Below are positions 16,349-24,208 of a DNA stretch of 64,000 nucleotides, in pieces. The notes beneath the pieces were generated by a model. The model did no database searches. It saw only the letters and a list, made by a program, of their open reading frames with translations, and was not told the origin of the DNA. Position 1 is the stretch's first letter. Each line of letters starts with the position of its first letter. The DNA is from JANXMY01 sp964251675 (GTDB lineage: Bacteria > Armatimonadota > Armatimonadia > Armatimonadales > Capsulimonadaceae), in the NCBI GenBank assembly GCA_964251675.1, contig CAXUKS010000017.1:1-64000 (forward strand), in the 5' to 3' direction. The position numbers and the translations under genes are program-made.

Positions 16349-16587
16349 AGCGATGGCATTGCAGCGAGTGTGGCTGGGTTGGAACCAGCCTGCGCGATGA
16401 AGACCAGGGGCCGGAAGAGTGCCCCTTCTGCGAAGGAGAAAATGTTTATCTGGTGCAGCATGATGAGCCGATGGAAGATTTCCTAGACAAGTTCTGGAAT
16501 GATGGTCGGCCCAAATACGCGACTTTGGACCAGTGGCTGAATTCCGAGGGGAACAGGGCGGGGAGCCAGAAAGAGGAAACAGCATGA
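16345..16587 (+). CDS. Zinc-ribbon protein
   Basis: 80 residues starting MKRWHCSECGW. Two knuckles, CSECG (6-10) and CPFCEGENVYL (about 27-37), make a rubredoxin-like zinc ribbon, followed by an acidic helix. Similar ribbons occur in small phage DNA- or polymerase-binding proteins. Coupled to its neighbours by ATGA overlaps. Confidence 0.7.
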   Translation: MKRWHCSECGWVGTSLRDEDQGPEECPFCEGENVYLVQHDEPMEDFLDKFWNDGRPKYATLDQWLNSEGNRAGSQKEETA

Positions 16588-16985
16588 ATGTAGCTCAGAA
16601 CGAACTGGACACGCTGCGGGCGCTGGCCGCCAAGCTGCGGAGCGCGGGGAGCCAGGCCATGCGCTCGGTCGGCCATGATCAGGGCCAGCGGCTGGAGGAG
16701 CTGATGAGCCTGGCCGCGCAGATGGAGACGCGGCTGGAGCAAGTGGGGGCACAGAAGCCGGCAAAGGTGGCCGCTCGGTTTGAGGTCCCGCTGCATCTGC
16801 TGGACACGCCGAAGAACCGCCGCTATGCCGAAGCGCTGCGCGGCGCGTGGGAGGCGGGCCTGGCGGTCGATGAGGAGCGTTATGGGGAGAAGATCGGCAC
16901 GGATGGCTGCGCCCAGATCATTGAGATGGTGCTGGCCGATGTGGAGCAAGAAGTCGGCGGGCCGGTGGGATTGGCGCGGGAGTAA
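16584..16985 (+). CDS. Hypothetical helical early protein
   Basis: 133 residues. Helical throughout, with a predicted coiled coil (ELDTLRALAAKLRSAGSQAM; QRLEELMSLAAQMETRLEQV). The C-terminus is acidic and mixed. No motif recognised. Start by ATGA overlap with the zinc-ribbon gene. Confidence 0.55.
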   Translation: MNVAQNELDTLRALAAKLRSAGSQAMRSVGHDQGQRLEELMSLAAQMETRLEQVGAQKPAKVAARFEVPLHLLDTPKNRRYAEALRGAWEAGLAVDEERYGEKIGTDGCAQIIEMVLADVEQEVGGPVGLARE

Positions 16986-16992
16986 AGATGCT

Positions 16993-17427
16993 ATGGCTGA
17001 TGCCGAAGAACTCTACTTGCTTGAGTTGGACAAGATGGAAATTCAGCACTTGATTTGGGCGTGTCACCACGCAGCCGAGCCGGGCCAGAACAGCTACAAA
17101 TCCCTTGTCGCCATTCAGGCCCGGCTTATGGAGATGATGGCCCAGCGAGCGGCAGAGAGACAGGCAGAAAGGCCCACGCCGCCACCACCGGCTAAACTCG
17201 CTTCGGGGTGGGGCACGGGCTTGTTCGGCGACTATAGCCACTGGTTTGAGGAGGGCGACGCGGGAGAGTATTTGGACGGGCGCTACCATCGTCCCTGGGG
17301 CCGGGCCAGCCTGTGCGGGACGGTGCGCCGGTTTCGAGGCAAAGCTGATCTCGGGCCGAGCCACAAGCCCCGCTGCTCTCGCTGCCTGGCCACACTGGAA
17401 AAGAGAGCAAAAAATGAAGCGCATTAA
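16993..17427 (+). CDS. Hypothetical early protein with C-terminal Cys pair
   Basis: 144 residues from the ATG at 16993. An N-terminal helical half (YLLELDKMEIQHLIWACHHA), a Pro linker (RPTPPPPAKLAS), then an aromatic Gly-rich segment and a basic end with CSRCLATLEKRAKNE. The lone C-x-x-C together with SLCGTVRR may form a zinc site. Function unknown. Confidence 0.6.
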   Translation: MADAEELYLLELDKMEIQHLIWACHHAAEPGQNSYKSLVAIQARLMEMMAQRAAERQAERPTPPPPAKLASGWGTGLFGDYSHWFEEGDAGEYLDGRYHRPWGRASLCGTVRRFRGKADLGPSHKPRCSRCLATLEKRAKNEAH

Positions 17428-17692
17428 AGGGATTGCGCCAAAACCGGCCAGCGGCGTTAGCCGGGTCCACCTTATCGAAATTACCCTGCCGACGGCATGG
17501 ATGGTGGACGGGGAGCTGTGGCGGTTCCGGCACGGCGCACACTTGACCATCGGCGGCGCGAACGACCTGGACAGCCCGGAGCCGATGGTGACGCCCGCCA
17601 TCGCGCTGGGGCTGATCAACGCAGGCAAGGCACAGGCGCTGGATGTGACCGAACTTGAAAATCTAGATTTGGAAAACGTAGAGGAGGGTTAG
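17414..17692 (+). CDS. Hypothetical early protein
   Basis: 92 residues from the ATG at 17414 (AAAAAATG, overlapping the previous gene by 14 bases). A basic start, then beta segments (VHLIEITLPTAWMVDGELWR) and an acidic Leu/Asn/Glu end. Its stop overlaps the stop of the convergent ATPase gene by 3 bases. Not recognised. Confidence 0.55.
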   Translation: MKRIKGIAPKPASGVSRVHLIEITLPTAWMVDGELWRFRHGAHLTIGGANDLDSPEPMVTPAIALGLINAGKAQALDVTELENLDLENVEEG

Positions 17693-19566
17693 TCCAGTCC
17701 ATCTGGAAAGAGCAGCGCCGTGGCCGCCACCTTTCCCGGCCTGGGGTAGTCCACCAGCCCGAGACTTCGCAGCGCTCCCAGGTTGTTGCTGTAGCCCCCG
17801 CTCGTGGGGCTGACACCCACTTCCTGCGCCAGACCCTCTTTCGCCACCCAGTTGGGGTAGCAGTCCAGCAAGACGCGCATGAGCTTCGCCTGCGGTCCCG
17901 GCAGCCGTGCCAGCCATGTCTCCTGCAGCGCCGTGCGTGTCAGCAGGGTTGCGGAAGGCCGTGCCGCTTCTGCACCCTCTTTCGTCAGGGCAACCCGGCC
18001 CGACGCGGGATAGTCGATCAGGCCCGCCGAGCGCAGCGCTCCGAGATTGTTGCTGTATCCGCCGGACTTCGGAGACACTTTCGCAAACACGGCCACATGC
18101 TCTTTTTGGGGCTGGGGCATATGGCTCGCCGCAAGGTCCGCCAGTGTGTTCAAGATCACCTGCTGCGGGCGGCTGAGACCTTCCCGACTCGGCACAATTT
18201 CTTTACTCGGCATTGAATCTGCCCCCAATAATGGGGGAGCCGTCTTGGGCATGGGAACAGGCTTGGTCGTGGGCGTCTCCGTTCCCGTGGGCGTCCCTAT
18301 TTCTGCGAGCGTGCCGGCTATCGCAGTCACTGAGGCCGACGGCGGAAGCCGGGCCAGGATGCCTTCAGCGACCGCCCGAAATTGCTCCATCTCTCCGGGT
18401 TCCAGAGCCGGCACTTCGACAATTCTCTCAACTTCGACAATTCTCTCTACGATCTTTTCCACTTCGACAATTTTCTCAACCGTTTTTACTTCACTGGTTC
18501 CTTGCGCTTTGGCCTCGCTCAGCTGCTGCTGCTGTTCTCTGATTTCTAGTTCTCTGATTTGCTGCTGCAGGCTCAGAATGCGCTTCTTCAGCTCCTCGGG
18601 ATCGTTCTCCTTTTCTGCTTCGATGGCCGCCGTAAACCGTTCGGCCAGAGCCGCGAGGTCCACCGCTGCGCGGGCCGGAGCGATGTTCCGGGACGCGCCC
18701 GGCTTGGGCGTAGCCGAGCTGTCAAAGGTGGAGGGCAGCGGGAAGCGGGTACGCACAAACGTCCGCATCCACGACGGCGACGTGACAAACGCCTCGCCTT
18801 CCGTCAGAGACGGCAAGGCGGCAATCACGGACTGCCGCTCCGCTTTCGACAGGTACGCCCCGATCCAGTCTTCCACGGCGGCAAGGTCACTGTAGCCCGC
18901 AAAGCGCAGCAGGAACACGGCCTCGGCCTGCGTCAGCACGTCTTTGGTGATCGCGGCAGGGCGCTGGGTAATGACCAGCAGGCCCAAACCGTCGGAGCGG
19001 GAGCGGCGAGCCACGCTGATGAGCTGGCGCTGGCTGTCCACGCTCTCTTTGCGGGCCGTCTGGGGGGCAAGCAGGTCCGCCTCATCTACCACCAGCAGGA
19101 GCGGCTCGCGGGTCGGGTTTTGCAGGAAGCGCAGGCGGCGGATGAAGTCGGCGGCCACGCGGCACATCTGGGCGTCGTCTTCAAAACCGGACAGGTCCAG
19201 GATGACCGGCAGATGCTCGTCCATCACGAGGTCCGCCACTGGCGCGCCCGCCGTCTCTTCCAGCGGCACATCCGCATTCCGCCCGCCAAACACGACAAAG
19301 GGCAGACCGGGGCTGACGCCGTCGGCGGCCACTCGTAGCCCAGACCACACGCCTGCCGGGTCCAAAATACAAAGGCGGCGCCCGGCACGGGCCAGACGCT
19401 CGACCAGCACTTTTGCGGATGACGTTTTGCCTGAGCCGCTCATGCCGAGAAACGCCAGGCGGCGGGCGGCGGCATCGGCGGGAAGGGTCAGCTCCGGGGT
19501 CAAAACAAAGTCCGCAAGAAGGTCTGTTGCAGAGAGTTCATCGGGGGTTACCAAATTCGTTGTCAT
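17689..19566 (-). CDS. HerA/VirB4-like ATPase with coiled coil and duplicated winged-helix C-terminus
   Basis: 625 residues. Walker A GMSGSGKTSS (41-50), Walker B LLLVVDEADLL (156-166) and a sensor GLLVITQRP mark a HerA/FtsK-type (DUF87-like) motor. Residues about 300-390 form a coiled coil with a repetitive VEKIVEVEKIVERIVEVERI stretch. The C-terminus carries two near-identical modules, KSGGYSNNLGALRSAGLIDY and TSGGYSNNLGALRSLGLVDY, each fitting a winged helix. HerA-type proteins pump DNA; the tandem wHTH could give sequence-specific loading. No NurA nuclease lies next to it. Role (segregation, recombination or defence) unknown. Confidence 0.8.
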   Translation of the reverse strand: MTTNLVTPDELSATDLLADFVLTPELTLPADAAARRLAFLGMSGSGKTSSAKVLVERLARAGRRLCILDPAGVWSGLRVAADGVSPGLPFVVFGGRNADVPLEETAGAPVADLVMDEHLPVILDLSGFEDDAQMCRVAADFIRRLRFLQNPTREPLLLVVDEADLLAPQTARKESVDSQRQLISVARRSRSDGLGLLVITQRPAAITKDVLTQAEAVFLLRFAGYSDLAAVEDWIGAYLSKAERQSVIAALPSLTEGEAFVTSPSWMRTFVRTRFPLPSTFDSSATPKPGASRNIAPARAAVDLAALAERFTAAIEAEKENDPEELKKRILSLQQQIRELEIREQQQQLSEAKAQGTSEVKTVEKIVEVEKIVERIVEVERIVEVPALEPGEMEQFRAVAEGILARLPPSASVTAIAGTLAEIGTPTGTETPTTKPVPMPKTAPPLLGADSMPSKEIVPSREGLSRPQQVILNTLADLAASHMPQPQKEHVAVFAKVSPKSGGYSNNLGALRSAGLIDYPASGRVALTKEGAEAARPSATLLTRTALQETWLARLPGPQAKLMRVLLDCYPNWVAKEGLAQEVGVSPTSGGYSNNLGALRSLGLVDYPRPGKVAATALLFPDGLD

Positions 19567-19576
19567 AAGGTTTATT

Positions 19577-20275
19577 TTACCACTCCAATCGTCCGCCCCG
19601 GAAAGACGGGCCAGGCCGGGGCGTCATCATCCGGCGGTGCTGCTCGGCTTCCAATTTCTGCAAATCGCTCTTAGACAGACTCGTGACCTGGAGCCGTTCC
19701 AGGAGGCGGATTGCCTGCGCGTATTCACCCTGCTCAATGGCATCATGCGCTCGACCGGCGTATCTTTGGGTCTCGTCCGCTCGCATTTTATGGATGCCGA
19801 TATAGGAACGCAGCAATGCGTCTGGAATGTCTTCCACGTTCATGGTTTGGCCGTCGATGGTCACTGTCACCGGGTCGGGTTCCGGCGCCGCATAATCCCA
19901 CCCATAGGAAGCTGACCCCCATCCTCGGCTCATCCTTTCCATATGTTCGCGCAACCGCTGAGCAAACATATCCTCATCTGCACGGGTCGAGTATGTCCCT
20001 CCGGGCGGCCATGCTCCGGGGTCAGAGTAGGCTCTCGGAGCTGGTTCCGGCGCGGGCGAAACCGTCTCGGAGATGCTCCAGAACGAGCGCATGACTTTCA
20101 GGGCCAGAGCGTTGCCGTTGCAGTGGGGCGACACATCCTCAAACGTCAGGTTGTGCGCTTTCACTATCTCCTTCACCCGGTCTTTGGCCGACTGGGCCTC
20201 GCCTTTCACACTGGAAGTCGTCAGTGCAAACAGCGAGGCGACTTGGCGGCAGAGTTTTATTCGTTCAGGTGTCAA
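19577..20275 (-). CDS. DUF2786-like N-terminal domain protein
   Basis: 232 residues from TTG at 20275 with AAGGGG upstream; the TTG overlaps the stop of the preceding gene, giving coupling. Residues 1-50 (RQVASLFALTTSSVKGEAQS...VKEIVKAHNLTFEDV) resemble the DUF2786 pattern of a helical pair ending in a short Leu motif. The middle is Pro/Trp-rich and the C-terminus helical (AIRLLERLQVTSLSKSDLQK). DUF2786 proteins are common in phages and mobile elements, with no known activity. Confidence 0.6.
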   Translation of the reverse strand: MTPERIKLCRQVASLFALTTSSVKGEAQSAKDRVKEIVKAHNLTFEDVSPHCNGNALALKVMRSFWSISETVSPAPEPAPRAYSDPGAWPPGGTYSTRADEDMFAQRLREHMERMSRGWGSASYGWDYAAPEPDPVTVTIDGQTMNVEDIPDALLRSYIGIHKMRADETQRYAGRAHDAIEQGEYAQAIRLLERLQVTSLSKSDLQKLEAEQHRRMMTPRPGPSFRGGRLEW

Positions 20276-20565
20276 ATAATTTCCCCTTCGGCGAACAGTG
20301 AGCGGTCGTGCGGGCTGGCTGGCTTGCCTTTCGTTGAGCCGGGGCACAGCATGGCATTAAGGCAGGGCAGGCAGGGGCACTGGCGGTGCTGGGCGCGGTA
20401 CTTGTGGAGCATCTCAAACAGCTTGCGATTGTCCCAGCCGCCGATATCCATGTCAGGATCGCAGTCCAGCATCAGCCGCCACTCTTTGATCTTTTCCCGC
20501 TCCCGCCGGTGGTAGACCCGGCAGCGAGAGAGAAGGCGGATTGCGGCGATTTCGTCTTTGCTCAT
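20272..20565 (-). CDS. Hypothetical protein with Cys motif
   Basis: 97 residues from the ATG at 20565 (TCAT overlap with the previous gene). Helical and basic start (MSKDEIAAIRLLSRCRVYHR), then HRQCPCLPCLNAMLCPG, a Cys cluster that may hold zinc. Part of a coupled minus-strand set 19577-21323. Not recognised. Confidence 0.6.
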   Translation of the reverse strand: MSKDEIAAIRLLSRCRVYHRREREKIKEWRLMLDCDPDMDIGGWDNRKLFEMLHKYRAQHRQCPCLPCLNAMLCPGSTKGKPASPHDRSLFAEGEII

Positions 20566-21323
20566 GGGGTCAATCCTTTCTCCTTGCGCTCTTTTTTCTT
20601 CTGTTGCCACGCCCGCGCATAGGCGTTAATGTGTTCCCGGTTGGCTGCCACCCAGGCGCTGTGACGAGCTTTCTCCATCTCTGGGCGGGCATAATAGGCT
20701 TTGCGACGATGCTGTCGGCGCTTGTCAGGGTTCGCCGCTTTCCAAGCCGCATTGTTCGCCCGGTGATGCTCCCGCTGAAATTGGTACGCCGCCTGATGCC
20801 GCGCTGCATTTTTAGCTGTCTGCCGCTGGCTCCGGCACGCTTCGCAGCAGTACTTGACGTTGTGATGAGGCGGCACAAAGGGCATTCCGCAATGCAAACA
20901 CGGACGCGCCTCTCGCTGGGTCTCCCCCCTCGACCGGACGCTTTTGCGGTCGCGGATGAGTTTGGCACAGGGACGGCAGCACCCCACCCGCCCATTATAA
21001 GCGTGTCCGTGCCGCTCGAACGCCTCCGGGGGCAGGACCTCTTTGCAACGCAGGCAGGGCCGGGCGGACAGTTTGGCTTGCCGCTGAGCATTGGCGGCCA
21101 TCAGGGCGGCTTCATCGGCCTGCCGGGCCATCTCTGCCGCCGACTGGGCTTCCTGGTCGGCTTCCACGGTGCGCTCGGCATCGCGCTGATCTGCCGCCGC
21201 CTGCGCGAGCTGGGCCTGATACTCCGGGTGCATCCCGTGAGCACCGTCATGGAAAATCTGACGGGTTTTGCGGACCTTGATAATCCCGCCACCGCGCCGT
21301 CCATTGTTTTTTGCCTTCGCCAT
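20562..21323 (-). CDS. Protein with two zinc-finger modules and a long basic helix
   Basis: 253 residues. After a Gln/Ala/Glu coiled coil (about 35-85) come two four-Cys modules, PCLRCKEVLPPEAF...CCRPCAKL and PCLHCGMPFVPP...YCCEACRSQ, then a basic Arg/Ala/Tyr helix (NPDKRRQHRRKAYYARPEM) like the tails of HNH-type proteins. No HNH triad is visible, so nuclease activity is not claimed. Probably a DNA or RNA binder. Confidence 0.65.
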   Translation of the reverse strand: MAKAKNNGRRGGGIIKVRKTRQIFHDGAHGMHPEYQAQLAQAAADQRDAERTVEADQEAQSAAEMARQADEAALMAANAQRQAKLSARPCLRCKEVLPPEAFERHGHAYNGRVGCCRPCAKLIRDRKSVRSRGETQREARPCLHCGMPFVPPHHNVKYCCEACRSQRQTAKNAARHQAAYQFQREHHRANNAAWKAANPDKRRQHRRKAYYARPEMEKARHSAWVAANREHINAYARAWQQKKKERKEKGLTP

Positions 21324-21336
21324 TCAACTTCTCCAA

Positions 21337-21428
21337 AACAGACATCAATCGAGAACAGACATCAATCGAGAACAGACATCAATCGAGAACAGACATCAAT
21401 CGAGAATAGACATCAATCGAGAATAGAC
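21337..21428. repeat. Five 17-base tandem repeats beside the tRNA
   Basis: The unit AACAGACATCAATCGAG repeats five times (starts 21337, 21354, 21371, 21388, 21405; the last has AATA for AACA), followed by a partial copy running into the tRNA 3' end. It separates the tRNA from the start of 20562-21323. The stretch AACAGACATCAAT recurs just before the start of the protease gene at 55395. May be iterons, an attachment site or tRNA processing spacer. Confidence 0.85.
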
Positions 21429-21502
21429 ACTCCCGGCGGGACTTGAACCCGCATCTCACGAGTTTAAAGCTCGTCGCCACGCTGCCATTGGGCTACGAGA
21501 GT
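21429..21502 (-). tRNA. Suppressor-type tRNA, anticodon UUA
   Basis: A 74-base cloverleaf reads on the minus strand: acceptor ACTCTCG/CGGGAGT (one G-U pair), D arm with GG in the loop, anticodon arm ACGAG-CTTTAAA-CTCGT, five-base variable region, and T arm GCGGG-TTCAAGT-CCCGC. In the seven-base loop U33 precedes U-U-A, so the anticodon is UUA, which pairs with UAA and by wobble with UAG. The next base, G, would be discriminator 73; CCA is not encoded. Amino acid identity is unknown (G73 is compatible with Gln or Trp). All three stop codons are in normal use around it, so suppression could only be partial. Confidence 0.85.
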
Positions 21503-21528
21503 AAAAAAGTAGATTCAGAAAAAGTAGC

Positions 21529-22158
21529 CTAAGAGCGCCGCCTATGTCCCGTCCGCGTCACGCGCTCGAACAGAGCCTCCCGCGCCGCGTGCAGGGCCGC
21601 CTCCCGTGCGGGAACGGTGGGGTCGTTGAAGTGAAACAGGCGCTCTTTGCGCTTCACCACCTGATAAGATCGGAAGATGATGCGGTAATGGCTGCAAAGC
21701 TGGCGCAGGCTGGGACTGCCGCCGCGGACATGGCGAGAGGCGCGAGTGCGGGAACGGGCCGCATCCCCCGTCGTGGTCGCGTCGTCGGCAGGACGCCGGC
21801 CTTTGCGAAAGCGGATGGTCTCAAAAGCAGTGTCTGGGTCAAAGGGGCGGGGCGGGAGCGAGATAATCGGCGCTCCCTCGTTTCCTGGCACGTCCAAGAT
21901 GCTCCCCCAGTGTTCCAGCAGGGCAAGCTTGACGCGTGCCGTCGTAGCCATGTTAGCGCCCTCCGCCTCCGCTTGGCTGACTGCTTCTTCCAGCCGGGTC
22001 GCCGCCAGGGCTAGGGCGGCTTCTGCTTCGCTTAGGGCGGCTTCTGCTTCGCTTGTCGATTCTGACGGTTTGATTTTTTCTAAGGTCTTGCTTTTTGCCA
22101 GCATGTCCAGAAACAATCCGTCAAGACGGTTTGTGACTGTCGCGTGTTTTTTCCTCAT
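21529..22158 (-). CDS. Hypothetical protein with N-terminal coiled coil
   Basis: 209 residues from the ATG at 22158, overlapping the previous stop (ATGA). An Ala/Glu-rich coiled coil (EAEAALSEAEAALALAATRL, about 40-75) precedes a basic C-terminal half (KGRRPADDATTTGDAARSRT...). The repeated EAEAALS reflects a 21-base direct repeat (GCTTCTGCTTCGCTTAGGGCG). Immediately downstream is the UUA tRNA. Not recognised. Confidence 0.6.
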   Translation of the reverse strand: MRKKHATVTNRLDGLFLDMLAKSKTLEKIKPSESTSEAEAALSEAEAALALAATRLEEAVSQAEAEGANMATTARVKLALLEHWGSILDVPGNEGAPIISLPPRPFDPDTAFETIRFRKGRRPADDATTTGDAARSRTRASRHVRGGSPSLRQLCSHYRIIFRSYQVVKRKERLFHFNDPTVPAREAALHAAREALFERVTRTGHRRRS

Positions 22159-22628
22159 CCCCCGCACCCCCGGTTGTCGATGACAGCCTGCAAGTTGTCC
22201 ACCTGCCGCCGCAGCTCGCTGCACATTCGGTACGCCAGCCGCAGCTTCTCCCGACACTGGCCCTGCCGCGCCGCCTCCGATGCCTCCTTCAGCACTCCAG
22301 CCACCAGCAGGCCGTATTTGTGTGCCTCCGCTGTCCCCTGCTGAATGTCCTCGTCCAGCGGCACAGAGAGGTTGCTGAGACGCCATTCCACGGCGTCTAT
22401 CGTTTCGCCCGGTTTCACAACGACGCTGCACCCATAATACATGAAGTCTATGGCCCCATACTCGGCGCACAGGGCCGCCGCCCGCTCGGCAGCCTGGCGA
22501 GGCGTCAGATGCGAGGGCACTTCCGCACACGTTGCCATTTCAGTTTCTTTAATCTCACGCTCTTTGGCTATTTGCATTTCCAGCCGTTCCCCCACCCGTC
22601 TTTGTTCACTCATCCGTCTCTGCTCCAT
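22155..22628 (-). CDS. Hypothetical protein
   Basis: 157 residues from the ATG at 22628 with AAAGGAT upstream. A basic, charged coiled start (MEQRRMSEQRRVGERLEMQI), then a folded middle (AIDFMYYGCSVVVKPGETID) and a helical end. Coupled to the next gene by ATGA. Function unknown. Confidence 0.6.
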   Translation of the reverse strand: MEQRRMSEQRRVGERLEMQIAKEREIKETEMATCAEVPSHLTPRQAAERAAALCAEYGAIDFMYYGCSVVVKPGETIDAVEWRLSNLSVPLDEDIQQGTAEAHKYGLLVAGVLKEASEAARQGQCREKLRLAYRMCSELRRQVDNLQAVIDNRGCGG

Positions 22629-22647
22629 AGTTATCCTTTGTTTTTTC

Positions 22648-22959
22648 TTAATCCGACGCCCACACCAGAAGGCCAGTGTACGCGCTTCGCACCTCGTCAT
22701 GCAGCCCTGGAAACGCCAGCAGAGCGCGAATGCGGGCAGCCGCACGGGGGCAAAGCCGAACCGAATACAGCCGAAAGCCGGGGTCAGAAAGGCTCTCGGG
22801 ACAGGCAAACTTTTCGCGCGAAAAGTTTTGGGGTTCCAGCGGCTCAAAAACACGGTTTTCAACAATCTTGTTTTCCAAGCCAAACGGCAGCAGATCGTGC
22901 CGATACCCGGTCATCGCCGAACCGTTGCGGCTTGTGCCGCTGCTTTGACGAATGCTCAC
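22648..22959 (-). CDS. Hypothetical protein containing an in-frame palindrome insertion
   Basis: 103 residues from GTG at 22959, with AAAGGA 8 bases upstream. The 22-base palindrome copy at 22807-22828 lies in the coding sequence and is translated as QNFSREKFA. The surrounding sequence (GLENKIVENRVFEPLEP...CPESLSDPGFRLYSV) shows no known domain. The insertion is in frame and tolerated. Confidence 0.6.
   Translation of the reverse strand: MSIRQSSGTSRNGSAMTGYRHDLLPFGLENKIVENRVFEPLEPQNFSREKFACPESLSDPGFRLYSVRLCPRAAARIRALLAFPGLHDEVRSAYTGLLVWASD
22807..22828. repeat. Palindrome copy inside a coding sequence
   Basis: A perfect 22-base palindrome: the core TTTTCGCGCGAAAA flanked by AAAC and GTTT. 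Located inside the gene 22648-22959. Confidence 0.85.
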
Positions 22960-22963
22960 AAAT

Positions 22964-24091
22964 TTATCCTTTCTGCTCTTGGGGTTTCTGCCCTCGGGAA
23001 GAAACGTATCCCGTAAAATTGCGTCCTGCAGCGGCCAGATTTTCCCGGATCAAAGATGCTCCCCGCTTGTTGCCCGCAACCTGCTCAGGCGGAAGTTCTT
23101 TCGGCTTCTCTCGCGGCACGTGCGTCGGCGAAGCCGGATTCAGTGAAACTGGCTCCAGCGAAGCTGATGTTGATGAAGATCCCACTGGCGAACATGGCAG
23201 TTCGCTTGGAGCTGGCCGGGCAGCTTTGCTCCGGGGCCGCTCCGCATCCGGGTCCTCATAACCGTCACGCAAAGCGGCGGCCAGCACCCGTAGACGGCGC
23301 TCTCCGGTGCGGCGTGGCAGCCACTGCACCTGGCGGGCCACAGCCGGCTCGCCATATCTCGTCACGTTCGTTTGGACCGACTGCCGAAGCGTGTCTTCGT
23401 CGGCATCGACGCCCTGGCGCTGAAGTTCTCTGACTGTCCGGGAGACGAAGTCACACAAAACAGCCGCAGCAGCTTCTTCTTTCCTGGCAGCCTCTTCCTC
23501 GCCACAGCCGGCGGGGATGGGAGAGAAGCAGATGGGAAGCGCGGCGGCCTCCTGCGTGTGCTGCTGCTTAGGATGGTTCAAAGGACGGTTAAGGACGGTT
23601 CCGCGCGCCTGCGGCAACGCGCCCGCGTGAGTCATGTCCGGGGTTTGTGTCAAAATGTCCGGGGTCCCTGTGTCAAAATGTCCGGGGTTTTGTGCTGAAA
23701 TGTCCGGGGTTTTCTGGGAATGTGTCAAAATGTCCGGGGTTTTCTCAGGGTCAGTTTCATCCGTTTTCTCAGCACCACCTTTGACTTTTACAGGCCGTCC
23801 TCTTTTGGCAGAACGCGCCTCCTTCCGAGCTATGCGGGCCAAATCTATTCGGTACTCGGTGACTTGTCCTTGCTGGCGATTGGTCGGCACAATCGCTCCG
23901 ATGCGCTCCAGTTCTTCCAGAATGCGGCGAATCTGGCGGTCACTGTAATCGGTTTTCCAGGCAACCAGGCCGACGCTCGGGAAGACATGGCAGCCTTCGT
24001 GGTCGGCATGATCTGCCAGGGCAATCAGGACATATTTCTGCTCTCTGGGCAGGGCAAGCCCCCATACTTCGCCCATGATTTTCGCGCTCAT
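22964..24091 (-). CDS. Replication initiator-like protein with internal iterons (Rep 1)
   Basis: 375 residues. Residues 1-85 (EVWGLALPREQKYVLIALAD...YSDRQIRRILEELERIGAIV) form the winged-helix domain typical of phage and plasmid initiators (HTH_36-like). Residues 118-155 are repetitive (TPDILTHSQKTPDIS, TPDILTQTPDM) because the DNA there carries five 22-base-spaced iterons. A helical C-terminal domain (about 205-270) and a disordered basic tail follow. Origins inside the initiator gene are known from lambda O and many related elements. It probably binds its own iterons and recruits host helicase. A second initiator is at 45429. Confidence 0.75.
   Translation of the reverse strand: MSAKIMGEVWGLALPREQKYVLIALADHADHEGCHVFPSVGLVAWKTDYSDRQIRRILEELERIGAIVPTNRQQGQVTEYRIDLARIARKEARSAKRGRPVKVKGGAEKTDETDPEKTPDILTHSQKTPDISAQNPGHFDTGTPDILTQTPDMTHAGALPQARGTVLNRPLNHPKQQHTQEAAALPICFSPIPAGCGEEEAARKEEAAAAVLCDFVSRTVRELQRQGVDADEDTLRQSVQTNVTRYGEPAVARQVQWLPRRTGERRLRVLAAALRDGYEDPDAERPRSKAARPAPSELPCSPVGSSSTSASLEPVSLNPASPTHVPREKPKELPPEQVAGNKRGASLIRENLAAAGRNFTGYVSSRGQKPQEQKG
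23627..23746. repeat. Iterons of putative origin 1
   Basis: ATGTCCGGGGT occurs five times, beginning at 23633, 23654, 23677, 23699 and 23729 (spacings 21, 23, 22, 30). Three copies share the longer unit TGTCAAAATGTCCGGGG. Spacing near two helical turns is characteristic of initiator-binding iterons. All lie inside the Rep 1 gene. Confidence 0.8.
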
Positions 24092-24093
24092 AA

Positions 24094-24173
24094 CTGGGGT
24101 ACTTCTGTGATTATTCCTGGGGTGCTTCTGTAATCCTTCTCATTAGGGACATCCGCAACATGGCGGATGTCCC
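24094..24173. promoter_or_regulatory. Rep 1 upstream region: direct repeat and hairpin
   Basis: CTGGGGTACTTCTGTGAT and CTGGGGTGCTTCTGTAAT lie 24 bases apart just upstream of the Rep 1 start. Beyond them is a perfect 11-base stem GGGACATCCGC (24146-24156) / GCGGATGTCCC (24163-24173) without a T tract. Probably the control region of rep 1; no clear -10/-35 pair was identified. Confidence 0.5.
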
Positions 24174-24208
24174 GGTTGAATTCAGGATCCTGTTAGGAGG
24201 CTTGCTCC

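Noticed and set aside
21337..21428. CRISPR array
   Set aside because: Units are contiguous 17-base tandem repeats with no spacers and no cas genes nearby.
24146..24173. Terminator upstream of Rep 1
   Set aside because: The stem is perfect, but neither strand has a following T tract; kept only as part of the regulatory region.
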